A stretch of DNA of 64,000 nucleotides, taken from Sphaerolaimus hirsutus. Its lineage: Eukaryota > Nematoda > Chromadorea > Monhysterida > Sphaerolaimidae. Position 1 is the stretch's first letter. Each line of letters begins with the position of its first letter. The notes below the pieces were generated by a model, which saw only the letters and a program-made list of their open reading frames with translations, made no database searches and had not been told where the DNA came from. The stretch is taken from NCBI GenBank assembly GCA_964036195.1, contig OZ038460.1, forward strand, positions 1,615,504-1,679,503, given 5' to 3'. Below are positions 20,501 through 29,983 of the stretch, piece after piece. The position numbers were made by a program, and so were the translations under genes.

Positions 20501-22916
20501 AGCCACGCCCACCAGGGGGCCACTTCGGCAAGTTGCAAAGTGACCAGAAAAGTGACAAGTGCTGAGAAGTGCTCTGTTGGGGTTGTTGGTGAATATACTC
20601 GACGGACCGCAATCAATGCGCAGAAAGATACTTATGTCTTAGTCGACAAAGCACGAGCAGGATACTTAAGCGGGAATTAGAGCTCAGCGTCGATTCGACG
20701 TGAAATGATGACGTGAAATGTTGTCGTGAAATTAATTACACGAGTGTGGATCATGCTACGGGTCTACAATTTTCTAAGGATAATATATGAATCAATACCT
20801 TAATCGTGTCCAATACTGAGTGTTATCAGCCACAACTAGAGCGAATTGAAAAATTCAATTTTTATCATTTCACGTCATCATCATTTCACGTCACAGTGTC
20901 AGGGAACAACTTGACATTTCACGTCAGACTATTGCAAGCAGCAGTCTGACGTGAAATGTCAAGTTGTTCCCTGACACTGTGACGTGAAATGATGATGACG
21001 TGAAATGATAAAAATTGAATTTTTCAATTCGGCAAACTAAGTAATTTCCAAATAGGTTTTTCAATAGTTTTTCGTCCACGCTGGAATGAATATTCGAAAA
21101 CATCGTATTATTGTTCGCCTACCACTTCACTTACCACCCACAATAGTTATCTAAACTGCTCCAAACGCTTTTACCCCAATTTCGTCACTTGTCACTTTCG
21201 TCACAACACTTTACACCTTGCCGAAGTGACACCAAAGCATGAAGGTGCCCGTGAGAGCCGTGACGGGGCTGCTCAGCCCAAATTCATGTTCGTGTTGCGT
21301 CGTGAATCGGCCGTAGCGAGGGCCCAACGCTTTTGCCGCCACAAGAGCGGAAAAGCCGCCTGATAATGATAAAAATAGAATAGAACACCTGGTGCTTGCT
21401 AGGAAATTCACGTTTAAAAGCGTAGATACCGTAATACCCAGAATCACCCCTTGAAAACGCCCCCCCCCCACCCCCGAAAAAAATACTATTCCGAAATTAT
21501 CATTTCACGGGGTATACCTAGCGTGGAGAGCTATTATACCTAATCTGCTGAGAGAAATAGCCCAGCCTCCATTTGAAGGGAACCCTGAAAATCAGTCTAC
21601 TTTTCACAAAGTGCACAAAATAATAATCAGCCAAATGCGCGAACTTAAATACAGGGGACACACACATTTCTGTGTGCGGTGCCACTGTGGCTCCGCCCAC
21701 ACGCGCCTGCCTAAAGTCTCAACTTTTTCCCACACACACTTGTGATTTTTTGTAAACCGAAAACGCGTATTTCTGGGCTTGGATTCGCTAGTGTGCGAAT
21801 GAAAATTGTGCGCGAGCGGGCGGATGCACATCGAAATATGTGCGTTCTCTGTAAAATACAAATCGTTACAACTTCCAAAAGTCTACCGTAATCTACCAAA
21901 AACTGCTCAAATAAAAGTCCACGCCATAGCAATATTCAGCCACACACAAAAAAGTGACCCACCAGTGGAATGGACCACAGTGCCGCCAGCAAAGTCGTAA
22001 AATCCAATATTTTTGAGCCAGCCGGTCTCGTTCCACACCCAGGAGGCGGGGATCACGTAGACGAGCACGTTGAGCATGCTGTAGATCATGTAGCCGTGCA
22101 GCTTCATCCGCTCCGCCACCGCGCCGCTGAGAGTGTCACCGCTGGTGATGTTCCGGTGTACCGAAGGGCACCAGCACCGGTGCTGGTGCGGTGCCCTTGC
22201 AGTTTTAAGAGGTGCCATGTCGGTGCCGGTGTCATTTTTTTCAGACCAGCACTGGTGACGGTGCGGTAGAGTTGTCAAAATACTGGTATTTTTAGAAAGC
22301 GTAAATACACATTTCAAATTTTGAGTATTTTTACTAAAGCATACGATATTTTTAAAATACCGCAAAAGCGTAATTTTTTAGAAAGTGCCCCGCTGTTTAG
22401 CATCATAAAACACCATTGTTTTCATTTTAGAGGAATCGATAAACCGATTCCTTGCATTATTTGACGTTTTCATTTTTCAACAAGATCATCATGTAATAAC
22501 AATGTGCCAAAACAGAAAGAGTACACAGAAAAATATATTCAACAGAAATTTTGAAAACTCATAAAAAGCTTTAAATCCATTTGAGTTTGCCAAGAGACTA
22601 TTTTAACCCCCATCAACTGTAGTCGATGCACACCTCATTATGGCTTCAAAGCTGATTAACGAGTTGCCAAAATTTCGTTGAAAATCAACGTCAACCAGCT
22701 GGCACACTGCCAACTCAAGTGTCAACTCAATGTGAACCTGACAATCGTGGTCGCAGCGGTAGCAAATGTGAACTGGAAGAAGTAGTGCACGTAGGCGCTG
22801 CCCACGTCGGCGTCCTTGGGCGACCGCGAGAACAGGGAAGTCGCCCATGCCGCAGAACCAGTTCGACGGCCGGCCGAAACAAAGTCCGTAGCCAACCGCC
22901 CAGTACACCATCCCGC
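14531..22916 (-). CDS. AMT: Amt-family ammonium transporter, exons 2-13 (copy 1)
   Basis: Exons in gene order: 22738-22916, 21963-22126, 21233-21359, 20389-20512, 20130-20201, 19934-19984, 19375-19446, 18934-19026, 17019-17069, 16604-16689, 16136-16283 and 14531-14679. Phases agree throughout except for one extra base in exon 2. Family landmarks include SGAVAER, DFAGGTVVHSTGG with the first pore histidine, FNCGSTFG, LAGLVSITAG, KLQIDDP followed by VGATPVHL with the second pore histidine, and LELLGVQLLG. Together they indicate an eleven-helix plasma-membrane channel for ammonium/ammonia. Exons 12-13 encode a cytosolic tail, and exon 13 ends at a donor next to the gap. Exon 1 is not in this contig; matching exons are at 36219-36453 and 60903-61137. 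Exon 2 carries CCC where CC is needed near 22835, so the copy is either a pseudogene or has a base error. Five introns are inverted-repeat elements, listed separately; for exons 4/5, 6/7 and 10/11 I chose the boundaries that keep the family motifs intact. Confidence 0.88.
14857..15536. mobile_element. hAT-type element, CAGAGTTG family, 8-bp TSD
   Basis: The termini are CAGAGTTGTT and CAACTCTG, and the 8-bp duplication CTAGAATG is exact (14849-14856 and 15537-15544). Subterminal AAGCGTAAGCGTAAATAC motifs occur in both orientations. It lies in the Amt intron between exons 12 and 13. There is no coding capacity. Confidence 0.85.
15705..15897. mobile_element. Fold-back MITE in Amt intron
   Basis: The arms are GTATACTCCAGCGACATTAC and its inverse, continuing into AATCTACCATATC...GATATGGTAGATTT. 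The flanks repeat GGTTGCCTCGT on both sides, a likely target duplication. Relatives with GATATGGTAGA...TTATTCAGAT lie at about 49650 and 52010-52200. Confidence 0.65.
15946..16108. mobile_element. GGCAGTCC-family palindromic element beside exon 12
   Basis: The ends are GGGGCAGTCCTACACACTGT and GTGCGGGACTGCCC, with TGTCATGTAAAGTGTCAATT-type subrepeats inside. It is the same family as the Amt intron elements. Here it lies within an intron whose donor is an ordinary GTTAGT at 16135. Confidence 0.65.
16284..16603 (-). mobile_element. TIR element forming Amt intron 11/12
   Basis: On the gene strand the ends are GGGGCCAGATCCAAATAG...GTAGGGCGC and the inverse GCGCCCTAC...GGATCTGGCCCC, with AGG on both sides as a direct repeat. 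Removing exactly the element gives an uninterrupted family sequence (NLLRLDRMSP), but those ends are not GT-AG. A conventional solution exists: a GTGAGT donor 48 bp inside the element (exon 11 extended to 16556) joined in phase to the CCCCAG acceptor, which would exonise one arm and add 16 residues to the cytosolic tail. Confidence 0.7.
16690..17018 (-). mobile_element. TIR element forming Amt intron 10/11 (GT...TG)
   Basis: On the gene strand it starts with GTGCCACTCTTAGACCC and ends with GGGTCTGGGACTGCCCCCTG, an inverted pair. Inner GGAAAATGTCAAATGTCATG motifs also face each other. CTGG is repeated at both junctions. Joining CTG to GGC restores the conserved LELLGVQLLG. The only AG near the 3' end (TTTTCCAG, 19 nt upstream) would shift the frame. 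Confidence 0.8.
17326..17780. mobile_element. GTGCCAGTTCCGCAA-family TIR element
   Basis: The ends are GGTGCCAGTTCCGCAAAAGG and TTGCAGAACTGGCCCCCAGG, in inverted orientation. The arms consist of AAGAGTAAAGTTAAATGAC-type iterations, with a central ATCCAAATCTTATG fold-back. It lies in Amt intron 9/10. The larger relative is at 52361-53283. Its end sequence overlaps that of the intron-forming elements. Confidence 0.7.
17976..18351. mobile_element. TACCGTAAA-CCTCGAATA fold-back element
   Basis: The ends are TACCGTAAACCCTCGAATAG and TTTTGAGGAAATACGGTA. It contains GGGGGTATTTTTGA and AATACCCCCTCGAATAAGCC runs. It lies in an Amt intron, followed at about 18524-18805 by a second, asymmetric element of the same class. 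Confidence 0.6.
19027..19374 (-). mobile_element. TIR element forming Amt intron 8/9 (GT...AG)
   Basis: On the gene strand the intron starts GTGCCACTCCCGCACCCTG and ends CAGGGTCCGGGACTGCCCCAG, so its own inverted repeats supply both a GT and an AG. GGTG occurs at both junctions as a direct repeat. Splicing yields IDDP/VGATPVHL, the exact family sequence. Inside are repeated ATGCCCTGTAGAATGGCAAA units. The same intron, equally 348 bp long, is in the second copy at 28975-29322. Confidence 0.85.
19985..20129 (-). mobile_element. TIR element forming Amt intron 6/7 (GT...TG), 145 bp
   Basis: On the gene strand it starts GTGCCATTCCCGGACCCTG and ends CAGGGTCTGGGAGTGCCTTCTG. CTGGTG flanks both sides as a 6-bp direct repeat. 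Exact removal restores LAGLVSITAG. No register within the direct repeat gives GT-AG. An AG nine bases upstream would also stay in frame but would insert three residues (CLL) into this conserved motif. The second copy (29689-29833) has the same length and structure. Confidence 0.82.
20513..21232 (-). mobile_element. TIR element forming Amt intron 4/5 (GT...TG)
   Basis: On the gene strand the ends are GTGTCACTTCGGCAAGGTG and CAACTTGCCGAAGTGGCCCCCTG, and TGGTG flanks both sides. Exact removal gives FMLWWAWLAFNCGS, matching the family. A GT-AG alternative (donor GTCACT, acceptor GCCGAAG) is in frame but inserts four residues (LAPW). Inside lies a nested TGACGTGAAATG element, including a perfect palindrome at 20842-21031. 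The second copy (32119-33066) has the same ends but a different filling. Confidence 0.8.
20842..21031. repeat. Perfect long palindrome in Amt intron 4/5
   Basis: Two arms of roughly 89 bp are exact reverse complements around a spacer of about 12 bases. Each arm holds several ATTTCACGTCA motifs. It is part of the TGACGTGAAATG MITE also seen at 551-972. The exact match implies a young insertion or conversion between arms. Confidence 0.85.
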
Positions 22917-22926
22917 CTGGGGGGGG

Positions 22927-23527
22927 GGTAATTAGGTAGACCTATTTCGACTGATAGGAGAGCTCCGTTCTATTGTTTCGTCAACTTTTTTACCTGCCGT
23001 TGTATTGGAGGTGTCTTTCTATTAAAGGTTGCCGTTGTGTTTTTTTCACCAACTTTTCATCACATTTTTCATTCTACAATGGGTTTTTTTTGTGAAATAT
23101 GAGCAACATTCAGAGCATTTATTTGAATTTTGATATCATTATTTCAATGATTTGAATTGAACATTCTCGTCATTCACTTTCCTCTATTTGTGTACTCTGG
23201 TACTCTCCCTACGTCATTTCTACCTGCCGTACTATTGGAGGTGCCCTTCTATTGCAGAGTTGTTAAAAGGTACGTACGTTTACTCAAAAAATACGCGTAC
23301 CTGAGTACGCGGTAAATACATTTACCGTATTACCTCGAAATACCCCCAGGGGGTTTATTATTTCGCCAGCAAAATTTGAGGGGGGATAATTCGGGGGGGG
23401 GGGGGGTTATTCTAGGGGGGGTCTACTATTTCGCCAGAAATTTTCGGAAATTCCCCATACGCAGACGTAGAAAAATCGAACAATCACATAGATTTATATG
23501 TGTTTATAGACATATATTACTGTATAT
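22927..23527. other. Upstream flank of Amt exon 2
   Basis: Intron sequence without exons. Around 22960-23260 are GTTCTATTG and TACCTGCCGT motifs of an element whose better copy is at about 38740-39190. From 23252, a CAGAGTTGTTAAAA hAT end leads into the TACCGTATTACCTCG cluster. Confidence 0.4.
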
Positions 23528-26487
23528 TACCGTATTACCTCGAATTATTCCCCCCCCTTGAATTAACCCCCCCCCAAAATGGGCTGGGGAAATAATAAAC
23601 CCCCCCTCGAAATACCCCCCCTCAAACGATGTACATCATGTGTGCAATGTATATGATGTATTTATTACTGCTATTTGCATTGCAACTACACATAGACTAG
23701 TTTGTGTAGCTATCTACGTTTTTATGTCTAAATATATCCTGTTTGGGACACATTTATTACCTGTTTTGGGTACGAAAATGCCTACTTTTTACTATGATCC
23801 TTACGAAAATTTCTGACTAAATAATAAAACCCCCCTCGAATAAACCCCCCTCGAATTAACCCCCCCTCAAATTTTGCTGGCGAAATAATAAATCCCCATG
23901 GGGGTATTTCGAGGTAATACGGTACACAAAAACCCTTCCCTAACGTCACTTAATCATCAGTTTTAACGTGTGTTCTGCATAGTACATATCACAAACTGCG
24001 GTATTTGTCATGTACGTTCATGTTACACTCAATCTTAGGGGGGGTATTTCGAGGGGGGGGGTTTATATATTTCCTCAGCCGAAATTTAGGGGGGGGTATT
24101 TCGAGGGGGGGGGGGGGGGGTTAATTCAAGGGGGGGATAATTCGAGGTAATACGGTACATATACCGTATTACCTCGAATTAGCCCCCCCCCTTTGAATTG
24201 ACCCCCCCCCCCCACCCCCCCCCCCCCTCGAATAAACCCCCCCCCTTCGGAATGATGTACGTCACGTACATAATAAATACGTCATGTATGCAATGTACAT
24301 GATGTATATTACTGTTAATGTACATTGCAGCTACACAGACTAGTTTGTGTAGCTATATACGTTTTTTATGTCCAAATATATCCTGTTTGGACACATTTTT
24401 TACCTTTTTTGGGTATGAAAATGCCTACTATTTACTACGGTCCTTACGAAAATTTCTGACTAAATAATAAAACCCCCCTCGAATAAACCCCCCTCGAATT
24501 AACCCCCCCTCAAATTTTGCTGGCGAAATAATAAATCCCCATGGGGGTATTTCGAGGTAATACGGTACACAAAAACCCTTCCCTAACGTCACTTAATCAT
24601 CAGTTTTAACGTGTGTTCTGCATAAGTACATATCACAAACTGCGGTATTTGTCATGTACGTTCATGTTACACTCAATCTCAGGGGGGTATTTCGAGGGGG
24701 GGGTTTAATATTTCCTCAGCCGAAATTTAGGGGGGGTATTTCGAGGGGGGGGGGGGGGGGTTTAATTCAAGGGGGGGGGGGGGATAATTCGAGGTAATAC
24801 GGTACATATACCGTATTACCTCGAATTACCCCCCCCCCCCCCTTGAATTGACCCCCCCCCCTCGAATAAACCCCCCCCCCCTTCGGAATGATGTACGTCA
24901 CGTACATAATAAATACGTCATGTATGCAATGTACATGATGTATATTACTGTTAATGTACATTGCAGCTACACATAGACTAGTTTGTGTAGCTATATACGT
25001 TTTTATGTCCAAAATATATCCTGTTTGGACACATTTATTACCTGTTTTGGGTACGAAAATGCCTACTTTTTACTATGATCCTTACGAAAATTTCTGACTA
25101 AATAATAAAAAACCCCCTCGAATAAACCCCCCTCAAATAACCCCCCCTCAAATTTTGCTGGCGAAATAATAAATCCCCATGGGGGTATTTTCGAGGTAAT
25201 ACGGTACACAAAAACCCTTCCCTAACGTCACTTAATCATCAGTTTTAACGTGTGTTCTGCATAGTACATATCACAAACTGCGGTATTTGTCATGTACGTT
25301 CATGTTACACTCAATCTTAGGGGGGTATTTCGAGGGGGGGGTTTAATATTTCCTCAGCCGAAATTTAGGGGGGGTATTTCGAGGGGGGGGGGGGGGTTAA
25401 TTCAAGGGGGGGGGGGGGATAATTCGAGGTAATACGGTACATATACCGTATTACCTCGAATTACCCCCCCCCTTGAATTGACCCCCCCCCTCGAATAAAC
25501 CCCCCCCCCCCTTCGGAATGATGTACGTCACGTACATAATAAATACGTCATGTATGCAATGTACATGATGTATATTACTGTTAATGTACATTGCAGCTAC
25601 ACATAGACTAGTTTGTGTAGCTATATACGTTTTTATGTCCAAATATATCCTGTTTGGACACATTTATTACCTGTTTTGGGTACGAAAATGCCTACTTTTT
25701 ACTATGATCCTTACGAAAATTTCTGACTAAATAATTAAAACCCCCCCTCGAATAAACCCCCCTCAAATAACCCCCCCTCAAATTTTGCTGGCGAAATAAT
25801 AAATCCCCATGGGGTATTTCGAGGTAATACGGTACACAAAAACCCTTCCCTAACGTCACTTAATCATCAGTTTTAACGTGTGTTCTGCATAGTACATATC
25901 ACAAACTGCGGGTATTTGTCATGTACGTTCATGTTACACTCAATCTTAGGGGGGGTATTTCGAGGGGGGGGGTTTAATATTTCCTCAGCCCGAAATTTAG
26001 GGGGGGGTATTTCGAGGGGGGGGGGGTTAATTCAAGGGGGGGGATAATTCGAGGTAATACGGTACATATACCGTATTACCTCGAATTACCCCCCCCCCCC
26101 CTTGAATTGACCCCCCCCCCCCCCCTCGAATAAACCCCCCCCCCCCCTTCGGAATGATGTACGTCACGTACATTAATAAATACGTCATGTATGCAATGTA
26201 CATGATGTATATTACTGTTAATGTACATTGCAGCTACACATAGACTAGTTTGTGTAGCTATATACGTTTTTATGTCCAAATATATCCTGTTTGGACACAT
26301 TTTTTACCTGTTTTGGGTATGAAAATGCCTACTATTTACTACGGTCCTTACGAAAATTTTCTGAGGAAATAATACAACCCCCCCTCGAATAATCCCCCCC
26401 CCCCCCCCCCCCTCGAATTAACCCCCCCTCAAATTTTGCTGGCGAAATAATAAACCCCCATGGGGGTATTTCGAGGTAATACGGTAC
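23528..26487. repeat. Tandem array of ~635-bp fold-back units
   Basis: Units begin with TACCGTATTACCTCGAATTA at about 23528, 24166, 24809, 25444 and 26068, and end with TTCGAGGTAATACGGTA, so whole elements are joined head to tail. The spacing is 625-643 bp, varying mostly in poly-G/poly-C run length. Each unit holds a conserved core with ATGATGTACGTCACGTACAT and GTTTGTGTAGCTATATACG. Frames that recur in each unit on the minus strand arise from this core and end in homopolymers; I do not take them as genes. Confidence 0.85.
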
Positions 26488-26809
26488 TTTTTCAAAAAAT
26501 ACCGTACGGCACTTGTACGCGTACACTTTCAAAGCGTACGCATACGGAAAATTCAATGTGGGACATATTTATAAAGTAACTACACTGCTAAATATCAAAC
26601 ATATACAATTGTGAAAGAATTGCGTGCTAGGTATGCCTAATGTAAAAGATAGGACGCACAATCACAGGCCTCATTGTGCCCATTCGTGTGTGTTTTTGCA
26701 CACAATGCAGTCACTATTTATTAGTACAAATGCCCTTTACAAACACGATCCACAATCTTGACAAACAGGGTTAGTAGATGGCAAAGTTGCTTCCCCAAGA
26801 AAGCAATTG

Positions 26810-27668
26810 CACATGTATAGGGGGTTGACTTGAGTTTTTAGGGGCTGAGTTTACAATTGAGGGTTGAGTTGATGGGTGTTTATAAATTAGGGTTGAGTTG
26901 ACAGAAGTTTAAAAATAAGGGGCTGTTGACACAAGTTCACAAATTAGAGGCCGAGTTTATGGGAGTTGAGTTGATGGGTGTTTGCCAAATTAGGGGCTGA
27001 GTTATGGGAGTTAACAATAACATTACCATAATCCTTAAGTGAGGCCCCAGGGCTAAAAAATATAAATTGTGATATAATGCATTTGTGGGTTACTGATTAC
27101 AATGATTTGAAATATGCACTCCATTCTGACAAGTACATTACAATAACCCTGAAAATTGAACCCAAAATGGGCCAAAACTTTCAAATTGTGAAATGATGCA
27201 TTGTGGGTTTCTAATTGCACTGATTTGATATATAATGCACTCCATTTTTGACACTACATTACCATAACCCTGAAAATGAACCACTGGGGCCAAAAACTTC
27301 AATTTGTGAAATGATGCAATTTTGGGTTTCTGATTGCACTGATTTCAAATTTAGGTTTCTGATTGCACTGATTTGATATATGCACTCCATTGACACTACA
27401 TTACCATAAACCCGTTAATGAACCCATGGGGCCAAAACTTTCAATTTGTGAAATGATGCAATTTTGGGTTTCTGATTGCACTGATTTCAAATTTAGGTTT
27501 CTGATTGCACTGATTTGATATATGCACTCCATTGACACTACATTACCATAACCCGTTAATGAACCCATGGGGCCAAATACTTTCAATTTGAGAAATGATG
27601 CATTTTTGGGTTTCTGATTGCACTCATTTAAAATATGCACTTCATTTTGACACTACATTACCATAACC
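26810..27668. repeat. Short tandem repeats up to contig end
   Basis: At 26820-27010 there are repeats of the type GGGGTTGAGTTGATGGGTGTT. From 27060 to the gap, four to five imperfect units of roughly 115-145 bp carry CTACATTACCATAACCC and GTTTCTGATTGCACTGATTT. The array runs into the N gap, so its length is uncertain. Confidence 0.7.
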
Positions 27669-27868
27669 NNNNNNNNNNNNNNNNNNNNNNNNNNNNNNNN
27701 NNNNNNNNNNNNNNNNNNNNNNNNNNNNNNNNNNNNNNNNNNNNNNNNNNNNNNNNNNNNNNNNNNNNNNNNNNNNNNNNNNNNNNNNNNNNNNNNNNNN
27801 NNNNNNNNNNNNNNNNNNNNNNNNNNNNNNNNNNNNNNNNNNNNNNNNNNNNNNNNNNNNNNNNNNNN
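27669..27868. other. Assembly gap (200 N)
   Basis: This placeholder gap lies between the two Amt copies. The contig on its right begins within the intron upstream of exon 10, which is why exons 10-13 are missing from the second copy. Confidence 0.98.
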
Positions 27869-28304
27869 TTTGATCAATTAGTTATGCCAATTTTAACAAA
27901 AATTGTACGTTTTTGTGTAAAAAATGCGTATTTCGTCAAATGACTTGATAGAAAAATATTTTCAAAATTTTGACGAAAGAATAATTCCCCCCTCGAATAA
28001 TTCCCCCTCTCGAATAGTCCCCCCCCCCAAAAAAAAGTCTGGTAAAATAATAATCCCCCAGGGGGATTATTCAAGCAAATACGGTATATTTAACAACAAT
28101 GTGGTTCACTTATAGACGCACAGACTTGCTGTGTCTTACTTTAATGAATGTCTAACAAAGGTCCACTTTCATGCATAAGATGAAACGTTTTTTTCAGGTG
28201 ATAAATTTTTATTTTAATTATGATGACGCCATTCAGAAAAAGGAATAGCATGCAATCCGTGGAGTAATGCCCTATTTCGGTGACGAACGATCTACCGAAC
28301 TATA

Positions 28305-28738
28305 GTAAATCCTCGAATAAGTCCCCGGGGAGTTATTTTTTCCTCAGAATTTTTTTAGGGGGGACTTATTCGAGGGGGAAGTTATTCGTGGGGGAAGTTA
28401 TTCGAGGGGGGAGTTATTATTTCGTCGGAATATTCATGAATATGCATGATCAAGATATTGTCTTTATGGGGATAAATGTGCATAAACGTAAAATACCGAT
28501 TATATTTAATGTAATTTATTCAATCAAATCAACGCTAGTGTACATCAACTGCTAAATAAATCATTCTTCTAATGAACACTTACATAATACATTTTTTATG
28601 CATGGGCGTTTTTCCCATCCATCAGAGTGGGGAGTTTTTCGAGGGAGGGAGTTTTTTCTTCCTCAGTCAGCTAGCAGGGGGAGCTATTCGAGGGGGCGGG
28701 GGGAGTTGTTCAAGCGGGAGGGGACTTATTCAAGGATT
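28305..28738. repeat. TAAATCCTCGAATAAG fold-back elements
   Basis: AGTAAATCCTCGAATAAGTC and GGGACTTATTCGAGG runs, then a second element ending TTATTCAAGGATTTAAGG. The latter corresponds to 18524-18805 in the first Amt copy, in the same intron position. Confidence 0.55.
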
Positions 28739-28974
28739 TAAGGTGATGCATTTTCGAATGAAATGACAATATTGTCATCCAAAAAGACCACTTTCTCATG
28801 AAAATAAATAATAATCCTCAATTGTAAAAAATTGTCAAAACAACAAAATCCGCTTCCCATCATTCCCAGCCCAAAACGTACCAAAGTCATCATGTCGAAA
28901 TCATTGCAGCCGAATATGCCGATGGCCAGCGTGCCCCAGACGGCTGCGACCAGATGCACTGGCGTGGCGCCCAC

Positions 28975-29322
28975 CTGGGGCAGTCCCGGACCCTGTAAAA
29001 TGCCCTGGAAAATGTCTAATGTCATGCAAAGTGTCTAAAGTCCTGGAAAATACCCTGGGAAATGTCTAATGTGATGCAAAATGCCCTGTAGAATGGCAAA
29101 TGTCATGCAAAATGCCCGTAGAATGGCAAATGTCATGCAAAATGCCCTGTAGAATGGCAAATGTCATGCAAAATGCCCTGTAGAATGGCAAAGTGTCTAG
29201 CTAATGTATGTGTTCTATTCTGTAGGGCATTCTCCATCATATTAGGCACATTCCATGACTTTATACTCTTTACATGGCATTTTCCATTTTACATGGCACG
29301 TTACAGGGTGCGGGAGTGGCAC
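28975..29322 (-). mobile_element. TIR element forming intron 8/9, second Amt copy
   Basis: Same ends and length (348 bp) as 19027-19374: GTGCCACTCCCGCACCCTG to GGGACTGCCCCAG. It shows that the element was in place before the copies separated. Confidence 0.8.
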
Positions 29323-29688
29323 CGGGTCGTCGATCTCCAGCTTGATGAGCAGCTCCACCGCGGTGAGCGCCAACAGCGCGCCGATGGAGCCAACCTGGGA
29401 ATGGGGCGGGGACTGAATAACGAGCAACGAACTTCTGGAAAAAGTGTTTAAATTTTAAGTATTTTTTTCTAAAATGACTTTTCTCATTTTCGAATTTTTT
29501 TTCAGGAATTCAAATAGTTTTGGAATCAAGTTTTCAAATTTTTTTCCACTAAATAATCACATTTTCGAATTTTAAGGCACAAACACAGAAAAGGCACAAT
29601 CCGGGCATCCTGATTCAAATTCGGGCAATGCACTCACTATAAGCGCAGTAATCGGGTTGAGCACTGAAGCGCCGGCGGTGATTGACAC

Positions 29689-29833
29689 CAGGGGGCACTC
29701 CCAGACCCTGTAAACCCACCTGGAAAATGGCAAATGTCATGCAAAGTGTCTCAAGTCATGTAAAATTCAGTGGAAAATGGCAAACGTTCTTATGCCATTT
29801 TCCAGGGCATTTTACAGGGTCCGGGAATGGCAC
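29689..29833 (-). mobile_element. TIR element forming intron 6/7, second Amt copy
   Basis: 145 bp as in the first copy, but the 3' end reads GAGTGCCCCCTG instead of GAGTGCCTTCTG. The TG end is thus conserved while neighbouring bases vary. Confidence 0.8.
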
Positions 29834-29983
29834 CAGGCCGGCAAGTATAGACGTGATGATGCAGGCCACGTCGTAGGCGCCACCGTGCAGCCAGTAGCTC
29901 GCAACCTGCAACCTCGCAATTTTTGCCCGACAAGTTTTTGTCGGGTTGCCCGATTCATTGTATGTACGATTATGCGTTATGAT

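Noticed and set aside
20047..20680. Plus-strand frames over Amt exons 5 and 6
   Set aside because: Antisense shadows of the minus-strand transporter exons.
24767..26300. Recurring minus-strand frames in each 635-bp unit
   Set aside because: Their recurrence comes from the tandem repeat. They run into poly-G/poly-C and have no domain features.
23528..26487. CRISPR-like array
   Set aside because: Units are about 635 bp with inverted ends, not short repeats with unique spacers, and the DNA is eukaryotic.
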